The notes under the pieces were generated by a model. That model was not told the origin of the DNA and searched no databases. It saw nothing but the letters and a program-made list of their open reading frames with translations. The translations under genes were made by a program, and so were the position numbers. Positions 17,884 to 26,275 of a stretch of 64,000 bases of DNA are shown one piece after another (the first letter of the stretch is position 1; each line of letters opens with the position of its first letter). Origin of the DNA: Clostridia bacterium (GTDB lineage: Bacteria > Bacillota > Clostridia > Monoglobales > Monoglobaceae); assembly GCA_017546205.1 (NCBI GenBank), contig JAFYXJ010000010.1, forward strand, positions 29,088-93,087, in the 5' to 3' direction.

Positions 17884-18537
17884 GTGGAGCCTAAGGGTGC
17901 GTTGTTTGATATGGATGGTACACTGGTGGATTCTATGTGGGTATGGGATAAGATTCTCTCTGATTTTCTGGTGGAAAACGGACTTCCCCTTGATGATGGA
18001 TTTGCTGATGATGTTGCACACATGAGTCCTCAAATAAGTTCTGTTTATGCGAGGGAACGATATCAACTTCCGCAAAGTTCTCAGGAAATTTACCAAAGAT
18101 GGATGGAACAGGCGAGCTTAGCATACAAAGAGCAGGTGCTCATGAAACCGGGAGCAAAGGAGTACCTTTTTCATTTGAAAAAGAGTGGGGTGCGGATGGC
18201 GGTTGTGACCGCTTGTGATCCGCAGTTGGTACGGACATGCCTGACCCAAAACGGCGTCTTTGAACTGTTTGATACCATTGTGTATGTGGATGATGTGGGA
18301 AAGGGAAAAGATTTTCCTGATTTATACATAGAAGCGATGAAACGATTGGGTGTAAAACCTCAAAATGCAACGCTGCATGAAGATATTCTTGTAGGAATTC
18401 GGACAGCCTCAAAATTAGGGCTTAGGACTGTTGCGGTAGAGGATGAATGGCAGGAGAACAAAACATTATTGCAAAAGGAAGCGGACTTGTATATCCGTGA
18501 TTTTTTCGAATTGCTTGAAGGTGAAAAACAATGCTAG
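17884..18537 (+). CDS. HAD-superfamily phosphatase (beta-phosphoglucomutase-like)
   Basis: The 217-residue protein has the HAD motifs in order: ALFDMDGTLVDSMW (nucleophile and acid Asp), VAVVTACDPQ (motif II Thr), and a later Lys/Asp region. The cap domain is inserted after motif I, as in subclass Ia phosphatases. I chose the GTG at 17884, preceded by GGAGGTG at 17871-17877. The motif IV wording LHEDILVGIRTASKLGL is degenerate: the usual acidic VGDS/VEDS is replaced by HEDI. It overlaps mutY by seven bases. Substrate not predictable. Confidence 0.82.
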   Translation: MEPKGALFDMDGTLVDSMWVWDKILSDFLVENGLPLDDGFADDVAHMSPQISSVYARERYQLPQSSQEIYQRWMEQASLAYKEQVLMKPGAKEYLFHLKKSGVRMAVVTACDPQLVRTCLTQNGVFELFDTIVYVDDVGKGKDFPDLYIEAMKRLGVKPQNATLHEDILVGIRTASKLGLRTVAVEDEWQENKTLLQKEADLYIRDFFELLEGEKQC

Positions 18538-19586
18538 AAGAAGAAACCAGAATCCCGACGGGGATTGTTCCACGGTTACTCAAGTGGTATGACCAAGGTC
18601 ATAGGATTCTTCCGTGGAGGACAACCCCGATCCCTTATTATGTATGGGTGTCCGAAATCATGTTGCAACAAACCAGAGTGGAGGCTGTTATCCCTTATTT
18701 TAAACGGTTTGTGACAGAACTTCCGGATGTGTTTGCCCTCGCCGGCGCAGAGGAATCGGTATTAATGAAACTCTGGGAAGGTCTTGGATATTATCGGAGA
18801 GTGAGAAATCTGCAGGCGGCGGCAAAACGGATTGTAGCTGAATATGATGGTGAAATGCCGGCAAGTTACGCGATGTTACGAGAACTCCCGGGGATTGGCG
18901 AATATACAGCCGGAGCCATTGCGTCCATTGCGTTTGGACTCCCTACCCCTGCAGTTGACGGTAATGTGTTGCGAGTGCTCTCCCGTGTCTGTGAGGATTA
19001 TCGAGATATTTTAAAACAATCGGTAAAAAAAGATATAGGGACCCAACTTGCTGCTATGTATCCACGGGGGAGATGCGGAGATTTTACCCAGAGTTTAATG
19101 GAACTGGGTGCGACGGTGTGTATCCCCAACGGAACTCCTCATTGTGACCAATGTCCGCTTTCGGACCTTTGCCTTGCTTATCAGCACAACTCCACGGATG
19201 AACTTCCGGTCAAAACACCCAAGAAACCGAGAAAAGTACAGAGAAAGACGGTCTTTCTTCTCTATGATGGAGATAAAATTGCCTTGCAAAAACGGGCAGA
19301 AGACGGACTTCTTGCTGGAATGTGGGAATACCCCAATCTGGATCTGCATCTAAGTCAACAAGAGTCAATTCAGGCACTTGCCGATATGGGAATCGTTGTA
19401 ACTGACCTTGAACCATGGGGAAAAGCCGAACATATTTTTACCCATATAGAATGGAAGATGCAAGTCTATCGAGGGGTTTGCCAATCATCAGGAGAAAACA
19501 AGTTTGTCTGGGTGACAGAAAAACAGATGGAAGAAGAATTTGCACTTCCTACTGCATTTAGAAAAATAAAAAGAAAAAATCCGTAA
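18531..19586 (+). CDS. mutY: A/G-specific adenine DNA glycosylase MutY
   Basis: MutY removes adenine mispaired with 8-oxoguanine. The 351-residue protein has the helix-hairpin-helix LPGIGEYTAGAIASIAFG, the catalytic Asp in PAVDGNVLRVLSR, and the iron-sulphur cluster loop with Cys197, Cys204, Cys207 and Cys213 (CIPNGTPHCDQCPLSDLC). The C-terminal NUDIX-like domain for 8-oxoG recognition spans roughly 225-350. EIMLQQTRVEAVIPYF near residue 42 is the family hallmark. It starts inside the end of the HAD gene and ends at a bidirectional terminator facing rpmB. Confidence 0.97.
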   Translation: MLEEETRIPTGIVPRLLKWYDQGHRILPWRTTPIPYYVWVSEIMLQQTRVEAVIPYFKRFVTELPDVFALAGAEESVLMKLWEGLGYYRRVRNLQAAAKRIVAEYDGEMPASYAMLRELPGIGEYTAGAIASIAFGLPTPAVDGNVLRVLSRVCEDYRDILKQSVKKDIGTQLAAMYPRGRCGDFTQSLMELGATVCIPNGTPHCDQCPLSDLCLAYQHNSTDELPVKTPKKPRKVQRKTVFLLYDGDKIALQKRAEDGLLAGMWEYPNLDLHLSQQESIQALADMGIVVTDLEPWGKAEHIFTHIEWKMQVYRGVCQSSGENKFVWVTEKQMEEEFALPTAFRKIKRKNP

Positions 19587-19608
19587 TACATCAGTATTAC
19601 GGATTTTT
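19575..19608. terminator. bidirectional terminator between mutY and rpmB
   Basis: AAAAATCCGTAATAC and GTATTACGGATTTTT pair perfectly around ATCA. The A-run on one side and T-run on the other let it end transcription from both converging genes. Confidence 0.92.
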
Positions 19609-19638
19609 AATTTTGCATTTAATAATGACTGTGTAAGA

Positions 19639-19827
19639 CTATACAGCACGGTTAACCTTACCCGATCTCAAGCATCTGGTACATGCGTACACCTTTTTGG
19701 GAGTACCGTCAACGATTGCCTTAACCCGTCTTACATTGGGCTTCCAAGCCTTATTTGCTCTTCTGTGAGAGTGAGATACCTTAATACCAAAGGTAACGCC
19801 CTTTCCGCAAATTTCGCACTTTGCCAT
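19639..19827 (-). CDS. rpmB: 50S ribosomal protein L28, zinc-binding type
   Basis: This 62-residue L28 starts MAKCEICGKGVTFG and contains SHSHRRANKAWKPN and VYACTRCLRSGKV. The CEIC and CTRC pairs show the zinc-containing (C+) form. I chose the ATG at 19827 because GGAGGTG lies just upstream; a longer in-frame start adds eight unsupported residues. It is a single-gene unit with its own promoter at 19875-19903. Confidence 0.97.
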   Translation of the reverse strand: MAKCEICGKGVTFGIKVSHSHRRANKAWKPNVRRVKAIVDGTPKKVYACTRCLRSGKVNRAV

Positions 19828-19874
19828 ATAGTTACACCTCCTTAATAGCAATGGAACTTAACTCAACTCGAACT

Positions 19875-19903
19875 ATTATACCAGAACTTTTTCCAGATTG
19901 CAA
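19875..19903 (-). promoter_or_regulatory. promoter of rpmB
   Basis: On the minus strand TTGCAA (19898-19903) and TATAAT (19875-19880) are 17 bases apart. Confidence 0.85.
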
Positions 19904-19930
19904 GCCTTTTTTCAAAAAAATCTAAATTTT

Positions 19931-20665
19931 TTATTTTGGCATAAAATTCTGCACGATATAGTGGTTAGCAGATTCCTCCAAAGAGTTATCCAGTGGGGAA
20001 AGTTCGGAGAAATCTGGATATTTATGTTTGAGTGCGCGGGCAAGAATTACATCGCACAACTCAGGGTTTTTGGGAAAAAGAGGACCATGCAGATAACTCG
20101 CAAATACATTTTTGTAAAGCAAACCCTCATGGGTTTGGGTTCCGTCATTGCCGTTGCCTGTAAGCACAGTGCCCAAAGGCTTGTAGTCTCCAATCCATGT
20201 AGCCCCGGGATGATTTTCAAAACCGCAGATGGGAGATTGGCAAAGAGAAGAGGATAAAATCACATCCCCAATCATCCGTTTTTTGGTCAGGGTTGTGTGA
20301 ATATCCAGAATGCCTAAACCGTTTATGGTTCCATCCGGTGTTTCTATGGTAGTTCCAAGCATAGGGAAACCTCCACAGAATGCAAGGAGCACACCGCCTT
20401 TTTCTACATAGTCAAGCAAAGAATCTCGATAGTTGCTTAAGATATCAAGCACCAATGCCTGTTCTTTATCAGAACCGCCACCCAGAAAAAGAATATCGGT
20501 GTTCTCAAAGTCAGGGGGCGTTTCGCGATTGGTGTGCAGATTGACTTTGGCATCCAGACCTCGCCAGATAAGACGCTTTTTAAGAGAAGCGATGTTTCCT
20601 TTGTCTCCGTACAAATTCAAAAGGTCTGGGAAAAGATGAAGAATGGTAAGACTGTATTGTGCCAT
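19931..20665 (-). CDS. gatD: lipid II isoglutaminyl synthase, glutaminase subunit GatD
   Basis: GatD supplies ammonia from glutamine to MurT, which amidates the D-glutamate of lipid II. The 244-residue class I glutamine amidotransferase-like protein has Cys97 in LLAFCGGFPMLG and His193 in ASYLHGPLFPKNPEL, the expected catalytic pair. It begins in the TAATG overlap with the end of murT, so the two subunits are co-translated. No transcription terminator is visible right after it; the rpmB promoter follows downstream. Confidence 0.95.
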   Translation of the reverse strand: MAQYSLTILHLFPDLLNLYGDKGNIASLKKRLIWRGLDAKVNLHTNRETPPDFENTDILFLGGGSDKEQALVLDILSNYRDSLLDYVEKGGVLLAFCGGFPMLGTTIETPDGTINGLGILDIHTTLTKKRMIGDVILSSSLCQSPICGFENHPGATWIGDYKPLGTVLTGNGNDGTQTHEGLLYKNVFASYLHGPLFPKNPELCDVILARALKHKYPDFSELSPLDNSLEESANHYIVQNFMPK

Positions 20666-22005
20666 TATGCTTCACCTCCTGCAGGCAGATTTTTTTGCAG
20701 TTCCAGCATGGTGGACTGGGTAGAGAATAACACGCTGTAGTTGACCAGTACGTAACAAACCTCAGCATCGGTGGTAAGACAAAGCTTTAGTGCTTCTTCC
20801 ACAGAATCGCAGATACGCTCTACCGGAATATCAGCATACCGGAACCGAAGAGCCAGATCGTGACGCCGTACACCACTTACATAAAGGCGGTTCAGGTTTT
20901 CATCTGCCAGTTGGTCAAAGTTCGCATCCCAGAGCCAGGAAAGGTCCTTTCCGTCATTGGCGGTGGCGTTTATTGCAACAATCACATCTTTTCTGCGCTT
21001 GTCCAGCATCACAGTCTGGATTGCCTGATTGAAACCGGCGGGGTTTTTTGCCAGATTCAGGATAAAGGGTTTGCCGAGATCAATCAGTTCCATACGACCG
21101 ATTTGGGGTTTATAATCGGAGAGGATGGCATTAAAATCCTGATTGGTGATACCCATGACTTGCAGGGCACTGTATACAGCCAGAATATTATAGATGTTGT
21201 AAAAACCGCGGTAATTTACATGAATAGGCACCTGATGATTGACCGTAAACTTCATAGAACCGGACAAGTCAACATCCGTTGCAGAAAAATCAATCTGCGG
21301 ACGTTTGTTACCGCAATGGGGGCAGTAGTAGTCGCCAAGTTGATTGTAATGGGTAAAATGGTAATGCTGTTCCTTTCCGCATTTGGCACAGAAGCGCCCC
21401 TCTTCCATATTGTCAGATTGAGGGAGTACTTGTTCTGAAATGCCATAGTAGTATGCCCGTCTTCCCTCGCCGAATTGAGAGGAGAGAGGGTCATCTCCGT
21501 TGAGAATCAAGGTAAGATTCGGATGCATGGCAATTGCCTCGCGAAGGAGTGCCATGGTGGTATCAATTTCTCCGTAGCGGTCAAGTTGATCTCGGAACAG
21601 GTTGGTGACCACCATATAATTGGGTGTCAGGTGGGCAAAAACCTTTCTGGCAAAGGCTTCGTCGATTTCCAGAACAGCCCAGTCTCCACGCAGTTTTCCG
21701 AAGAGGTTGCAGGATTTTGCAAAGGCGGCAGCAACACCGCTGAGCATGTTAGCGCCCAAATCGTTGCAAACGGTGGTATATCCGCATTGTTTCAGGGCGG
21801 AATTTAAAAGATTGTTGGTGGTGGTTTTCCCGTTGGTACCGCAGGTGCAAATGACACCTTTGGTCAGTTCTTTGGAAAGAATCCGAATCAGGTCGGGACA
21901 AATCTTTAAAGCGATGGCGCCGGGGGTGGAAGAGGATTTTTTCCCTACCAGCAAGCCGGCAACGCTTGCAAGTTTTGCCGCCCATACAGCAAGCAATTTT
22001 CGCAT
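20665..22005 (-). CDS. murT: lipid II isoglutaminyl synthase, Mur-ligase-like subunit MurT
   Basis: MurT is the ATP-dependent ligase subunit of the MurT-GatD complex that converts D-Glu to D-isoGln in lipid II. The 446-residue protein has the Mur P-loop CTCGTNGKTTTNNLL, LEIDEAFARKVF and NLFRDQLDRYGE. A zinc ribbon insertion (CAKCGKE...CPHCGNKRP) is typical of MurT, as is the C-terminal DUF1727 region. The first 25 residues are hydrophobic and basic. It starts at the ATG at 22005, with AAAGGAGAC upstream, under its own promoter. Confidence 0.95.
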   Translation of the reverse strand: MRKLLAVWAAKLASVAGLLVGKKSSSTPGAIALKICPDLIRILSKELTKGVICTCGTNGKTTTNNLLNSALKQCGYTTVCNDLGANMLSGVAAAFAKSCNLFGKLRGDWAVLEIDEAFARKVFAHLTPNYMVVTNLFRDQLDRYGEIDTTMALLREAIAMHPNLTLILNGDDPLSSQFGEGRRAYYYGISEQVLPQSDNMEEGRFCAKCGKEQHYHFTHYNQLGDYYCPHCGNKRPQIDFSATDVDLSGSMKFTVNHQVPIHVNYRGFYNIYNILAVYSALQVMGITNQDFNAILSDYKPQIGRMELIDLGKPFILNLAKNPAGFNQAIQTVMLDKRRKDVIVAINATANDGKDLSWLWDANFDQLADENLNRLYVSGVRRHDLALRFRYADIPVERICDSVEEALKLCLTTDAEVCYVLVNYSVLFSTQSTMLELQKNLPAGGEA

Positions 22006-22038
22006 AGGCTAAGTCTCCTTTGTTTTCTTTGTACTTGT

Positions 22039-22067
22039 ATTATACTTACTTTTTCCAAAAAAAACAA
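22039..22067 (-). promoter_or_regulatory. promoter of murT-gatD
   Basis: On the minus strand TTGTTT (22062-22067) and TATAAT (22039-22044) are 17 bases apart. Confidence 0.8.
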
Positions 22068-22088
22068 GAAACTTATCTTAAAAGACTG

Positions 22089-23237
22089 TTACAACTTCAA
22101 AAAATCGGCAATGCATTCTGCCGCCAGAGAGATGGCGTGCTCTGCTTCCGAAAGTGAATTTCCGCCGGAACCAACCTCTATAATCAGCGATGCTTTGGTG
22201 GTGTGGCCGTTGAACCGTTCCTGACGCAGATTGATATGTCGCATCAGAGAAGGATACTTTTTTGTGATTGCATCCTGCAGATGAATAGCACATCGCAGAT
22301 TTTCCCGCCAATGTGGATGATACAGTCCCTTTTCGTCGGTTCCAACTACAAACATCAGTTGTGCCGCAGGTTTTCCGTTGATTTGTGTGACGGGCCTTGC
22401 TTTGGTGCCATCGGCATAAACAATGGCATCCCGATGAAGATCCAGAACCATCTGGATAGAGGGATAGGACTTGAGATAGGCCTCGATTGCTGCAAGGGAA
22501 TGGGCGTAGGAACCGTTAAAGGACGGATAATCGTGCAGATCGGTATCATGAAGCGTGGGAATTCCCTTTTTATTCAGGATGTCTGCCATGGTTTTTCCGA
22601 CCCGTACCACATTTTCTTCCGTGTTCTGACTTCGGTCTCCGCTTTCCTTGTCATAAAACTGCCCTCCTTCCGGGGAATAACTTTCGGTTGCGTGAGTATG
22701 AATAATCAGAACTTTCGGGCCTTTCTTGGAAAAGTCAAACGTTGGCGGTGCACCTCTCATAGCGTCCATATCTACGCTGTAGGAGGTTTGATTTCCTAGT
22801 ATGGGCTTTTGTGTGCCGTTTTGAAAAACAGAAAGGTCGACCGCTTTGATGACTCCTTGGTTCTCTGCCAAAATAACAGGAGTAGAGGAGGGGACGGGGG
22901 TTTCTGCAGGCGTCTGCTTGGAAAGCGGTGACGAAGTGTTGCTGTTTATCTGTGCGGCCAAAGGGATTTCGGTAGAGAGAATGGTTTTTGGAGATCCCGG
23001 TTCAAAAGAAAGAAAGGAGGAAAGTAAACGGATTCCATTTTGTTTGAATGCGGAAAGCCGTTCTTCCCAAATGCCGTTGACAGCAGAAACTGCGGGCAGA
23101 GTATACCCCAGTGCTGAGCGGGGTGTGAGGTCTGTCCGTTCTACTGTTAAACATAAAAAAACGGCAAGCAGAACAATGCCTGCAAGCCGTTTGCGTATCT
23201 TTTTTCCGTCAATGATGATGGCTTTGTAGTGTTTCAT
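22089..23237 (-). CDS. spoIIP: stage II sporulation protein P
   Basis: SpoIIP is the amidase/endopeptidase of the engulfment machinery, working with SpoIID and SpoIIM at the mother-cell membrane. The 382-residue protein has one N-terminal membrane helix (about residues 19-33), a low-complexity Ser/Thr/Pro linker, and the amidase-like domain with His180-x-His182 and Glu185 in VLIIHTHATESYSPE. DLHRDAIVYADG and the late Glu in IIEVGSGGNSLSEAEHA also match. It is the strongest evidence that the organism makes spores. A GGAGG site precedes the ATG. Confidence 0.95.
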   Translation of the reverse strand: MKHYKAIIIDGKKIRKRLAGIVLLAVFLCLTVERTDLTPRSALGYTLPAVSAVNGIWEERLSAFKQNGIRLLSSFLSFEPGSPKTILSTEIPLAAQINSNTSSPLSKQTPAETPVPSSTPVILAENQGVIKAVDLSVFQNGTQKPILGNQTSYSVDMDAMRGAPPTFDFSKKGPKVLIIHTHATESYSPEGGQFYDKESGDRSQNTEENVVRVGKTMADILNKKGIPTLHDTDLHDYPSFNGSYAHSLAAIEAYLKSYPSIQMVLDLHRDAIVYADGTKARPVTQINGKPAAQLMFVVGTDEKGLYHPHWRENLRCAIHLQDAITKKYPSLMRHINLRQERFNGHTTKASLIIEVGSGGNSLSEAEHAISLAAECIADFLKL

Positions 23238-23300
23238 GAATCCTCCGGCTTGTCTTGGTATACTTTAGTATATGCAAAACGCAGAAGAGGTAGAACGGAA

Positions 23301-24134
23301 TTATTTGTGATATCCCAGAACAACACGGGGGTTTCCGGAAAGATCGTGGAGGAGTTCGATATCAAGATACCCATGCTCTCTCATAAGAGCAGGAACGGAT
23401 TCCCCCTGATCAAATCCAATTTCAAAGGCAAGAAGTCCATGAGAGGAAAGGGGAGCGTGCTTGATGATTTGCCGATAGAATAAAAGTCCGTCTGCTCCGC
23501 CGTCCAACGCCCTGCGTGGTTCAAAAAACCGAACCTCCGTTTGTAATGTTTCAATATCTTTCGTGGGAATATACGGGGGATTGGAGACAATCACCTGAGG
23601 GGGAGTAAGGGCCGGCATACCTTTTAAAATGTCATGCTGCAAAAAAGAGACTCTGTTTGAAAGGCCGTATCGCTGGGCTGTTTGTCTGGCGGTATCGAGT
23701 GCCTCGAAAGATATATCAAGTTCAGCGACTGAAAGGGATGGATGTAAGTGAGCAAGAGTGATACCAACACAACCGCTTCCACATCCAATATCCCAGAGAA
23801 TGGTTCGGTCACCCAGTCGATGAGAGACCGCCTCAACCAGAAGCTCGGTGTCCGGTCTTGGAATCAGAGTGGATGGATTTACGTAAAAATCCAAATCCAT
23901 AAAAGGGCAGACGCCGGTCAGGTATCGTACCGGCTCGCCTTGTATGCGACGGTTTGCCAAGGCAAGCATATCGCTCTCTTCTTCCTCAGTAAGAATATAG
24001 GTTCCAAGAAGCAATTGAGTTTTGCTAAGATTCAACCGATGCATAAGAAGAAGTCCCGAATCAGTTTCGGGACTTTCGATATGATGTTCTTGAAATAAAC
24101 GGATTAAGTATTTACGAATCTCCGCCAAAGTCAT
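23301..24134 (-). CDS. prmC: release factor glutamine methyltransferase PrmC
   Basis: PrmC methylates the GGQ glutamine of peptide-release factors. The 277-residue protein has an N-terminal helical domain, then the class I SAM fold: LWDIGCGSGCVGITLA and the substrate-clamping VSNPPYIP. RRALDGGADGLLFYR and LAFEIGFDQGE also match. Although prmC usually follows prfA, here it follows the DUF1385 gene, four bases away, an order that is common in Clostridia. Confidence 0.95.
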   Translation of the reverse strand: MTLAEIRKYLIRLFQEHHIESPETDSGLLLMHRLNLSKTQLLLGTYILTEEEESDMLALANRRIQGEPVRYLTGVCPFMDLDFYVNPSTLIPRPDTELLVEAVSHRLGDRTILWDIGCGSGCVGITLAHLHPSLSVAELDISFEALDTARQTAQRYGLSNRVSFLQHDILKGMPALTPPQVIVSNPPYIPTKDIETLQTEVRFFEPRRALDGGADGLLFYRQIIKHAPLSSHGLLAFEIGFDQGESVPALMREHGYLDIELLHDLSGNPRVVLGYHK

Positions 24135-24138
24135 ACAA

Positions 24139-25155
24139 TCACCACTTATCGTCTTCTTGATTATCAGGAATTACGGCACTCAGCGCCGTAATGGCAACCT
24201 CAATCATACTGTCATCCGGTTCATTGGTGGTAATTCTCTGAAACCACATACCGGGAGTGCTGATAGCGCGGGTAAAAAAGTTGTCGTGACGACCGGCGTA
24301 TTTGATGATTTCATAAGACAAACCGGCAACAACCGGAAGAAGTAACAACCGCAGTATCATACGGGTAATCGCCCAGGGAATGGCAACCAGAAATGAACCC
24401 AGAACGGGGATGGCGCCAAAGGTTTCTGCATCCCAAGGGATGATAGAAAAAATCAAGATGCTGATAACCATAACAATCAAAAGAAAACTGGTTCCGCATC
24501 TGGGGTGGTAGCGGGATTGCAACCGCACATTCTCTACCGTCAGCGGAAGTCCTTGTTCATAGCAAAAAATAGATTTGTGCTCTGCACCGTGGTACATAAA
24601 CACCCGTTTGATATCTTTCATCCGGGAAATCAGCCCAAGATAGCAAATGAAGATGAGAATCCGTACTACACCTTCAGCAAGGGTCAGTAACAGATGACTG
24701 GAAATCAAGGGTTTCAGGAATCCTGCAATCAAGGTGGGAAGAAGAATAAACAAGCCTACACTGAACAACAGAGAAAGAATGACAGAACAGTAAAGTACTA
24801 CATTCATTGCTGTTTCAGAATCCAGTTTTTTCTCGAGCCATGCTTCAAATTTGGATGGCTCCTGCGGTGTGGGCTCGCCGTCTTCGTCCACTTCAAAAAA
24901 TTGTGCCGAAAACATCAAAGCCTTGACGCCAACAATCATGGAATCAAAAAAGTTGACGCAACCGCGGACAATGGGAAGCTTGACAAATTTTCCCTTCCGG
25001 ATTTTTCCCAATTCCTGTTTATCAACAATAATTTCGCCGTCAGGTTTACGGACAGCGGTTGCAATTTCGTGAGGGCCGCGCATCATAACGCCCTCTATAA
25101 CAGCCTGACCGCCAATGGATGTGCGGTGGCATGGAGTACATTCTTTTTTAGACAT
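24139..25155 (-). CDS. DUF1385 family membrane protein (YqhQ-like)
   Basis: The 338-residue protein begins with the conserved SIGGQAVIEGVMMRGP motif of DUF1385, includes PIVRGCVNFFDSM, several membrane helices in the middle (about residues 110-170 and 215-265) and the metal-ligand-like YHGAEHKSIFCYEQ and YHPRCGTSF. Metal binding is an inference from the conserved His/Cys. I chose the ATG at 25155, behind AGGTG; a GTG three codons earlier is possible. It has its own promoter and leads into prmC. Function is unknown for the family. Confidence 0.9.
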   Translation of the reverse strand: MSKKECTPCHRTSIGGQAVIEGVMMRGPHEIATAVRKPDGEIIVDKQELGKIRKGKFVKLPIVRGCVNFFDSMIVGVKALMFSAQFFEVDEDGEPTPQEPSKFEAWLEKKLDSETAMNVVLYCSVILSLLFSVGLFILLPTLIAGFLKPLISSHLLLTLAEGVVRILIFICYLGLISRMKDIKRVFMYHGAEHKSIFCYEQGLPLTVENVRLQSRYHPRCGTSFLLIVMVISILIFSIIPWDAETFGAIPVLGSFLVAIPWAITRMILRLLLLPVVAGLSYEIIKYAGRHDNFFTRAISTPGMWFQRITTNEPDDSMIEVAITALSAVIPDNQEDDKW

Positions 25156-25176
25156 AAAAAACACCTACCTTTCTTG

Positions 25177-25205
25177 AGTATACCACAAGTTTTCATGATT
25201 TTCAA
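25177..25205 (-). promoter_or_regulatory. promoter of the DUF1385-prmC unit
   Basis: On the minus strand TTGAAA (25200-25205) and TATACT (25177-25182) are 17 bases apart. Confidence 0.78.
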
Positions 25206-25221
25206 CCATGCAAGTATGAAT

Positions 25222-25722
25222 TCACGAAAAAATTCTTTTCAATGTTTTTTCGCAAGAACGATTTAGGAAATACAAACAAAATCCGGTAAAAAGACCGGTT
25301 ATAATCCCTGCGATTAAAAGAATAGGGAGATAACAGAAAACGGCAAAAGTTCCCGTTACCAATGCCGCAACCAGAAGCTGAACGGTATTATGCACCATAG
25401 CGCCCACAGCACTGAGTGCAGGAATGGGGGCAATTTTGCAAATGCAGAGTTCAACAAACAGGCAACAAAGACCGCCTGTAAGACTGTAAAGCAAAATGAC
25501 AGGATTTCCTACAAACAAACTCCCAAGTAAAATTCTGGAAAGCAGAATCAAAGCGGTTTCTCCGGGGGTAAGATAAAGAAGCGCGAACAATGTGATAATA
25601 TTGGAAAGACCGGGTTTGATTCCCGGAATGGGGATGAGCACCGGAAACTGTGCTTCAATTACAAAAATAGACAGTGCCACTGCGGTCAGGAGGGCACAAC
25701 TGGTAAGACGGCGGTATCGCAT
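25222..25722 (-). CDS. Gx transporter family protein (HepT-like membrane component)
   Basis: The 166-residue, very hydrophobic protein has five or six helices and the Gly-rich opening SIFVIEAQFPVLIPIPGIKPGLSN of the Gx transporter family, known in databases as heptaprenyl-diphosphate-synthase component I-like. Members resemble ECF-transporter substrate-binding (S) subunits. In Firmicutes it is typically encoded next to a NusG domain II protein, as here: it starts four bases after that gene's stop. In other genomes this pair occurs with FMN-binding and flavin-transferase proteins of extracellular electron transfer; none of those are seen in this window. Confidence 0.85.
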   Translation of the reverse strand: MRYRRLTSCALLTAVALSIFVIEAQFPVLIPIPGIKPGLSNIITLFALLYLTPGETALILLSRILLGSLFVGNPVILLYSLTGGLCCLFVELCICKIAPIPALSAVGAMVHNTVQLLVAALVTGTFAVFCYLPILLIAGIITGLFTGFCLYFLNRSCEKTLKRIFS

Positions 25723-25726
25723 AGAA

Positions 25727-26101
25727 TCACCTCGCTATTGCATCGGGTTTGGGGGAAGTGTCACCGCGGAGACGAATCACAATCCCGTGGGGCAGGCAAA
25801 CAATGGGAAATAAAGAGTTTTTTATTTTTCCTTGTTTGACGCAAAGGTTGTCGGGACAGGTGGCGAATATCATAGAAACGCCGTCCTGTTCCAGTAAAAT
25901 CCGGTTTTGCATTCCCTGATGCAGAACCTCCCGTGTGACCGGCTCTGTCAGGGTGGAAAGGGAAACCGTCTCAATCAGAATTCCGTCACGGTAAATTTCC
26001 GCTGTAAGAGTATTGGGGGCAAGGGAAGAAAACAGATACAAGCAAAGACAGGAAAGAAGAAAAATTCCCGATAACAGAAGAATCCAATATCTTGTTTTCA
26101 C
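25727..26101 (-). CDS. NusG domain II-containing, membrane-anchored protein
   Basis: The 124-residue protein has one N-terminal membrane helix (residues 6-28) and an outside beta domain with the family motif CPDNLCVKQGKI followed by PIVCLPHGI. Those three cysteines could hold a disulphide or metal. The start is a GTG at 26101 with GGTGGTGG upstream. It is the first gene of a minus-strand pair with the Gx transporter. The role of the family is not established; association with electron-transfer lipoprotein operons is known from context only. Confidence 0.85.
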   Translation of the reverse strand: MKTRYWILLLSGIFLLSCLCLYLFSSLAPNTLTAEIYRDGILIETVSLSTLTEPVTREVLHQGMQNRILLEQDGVSMIFATCPDNLCVKQGKIKNSLFPIVCLPHGIVIRLRGDTSPKPDAIAR

Positions 26102-26147
26102 GTAACCACCACCAAAAAATAAGGATAAAAATCAAATACTTTATTGC

Positions 26148-26176
26148 ATCATACTGATTTTTTGTTTTTTTGTCAA
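26148..26176 (-). promoter_or_regulatory. promoter of the NusG-II/Gx pair
   Basis: On the minus strand TTGACA (26171-26176) and TATGAT (26148-26153) are 17 bases apart. It stands back-to-back with the pncB promoter. Confidence 0.8.
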
Positions 26177-26193
26177 GTTTTCGTCAGAAAGAC

Positions 26194-26222
26194 TTGTTTT
26201 TTTCTTTTTGGTTGTGTATAAT
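26194..26222 (+). promoter_or_regulatory. promoter of pncB
   Basis: TTGTTT (26194-26199) and TATAAT (26217-26222) are 17 bases apart. The leader to 26275 is short; no operator palindrome stands out. Confidence 0.82.
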
Positions 26223-26275
26223 ATCAAAGTATAGAAAAAGAGATTCTGTGAAAACGGAAAGAAGGCTTTGACTGT

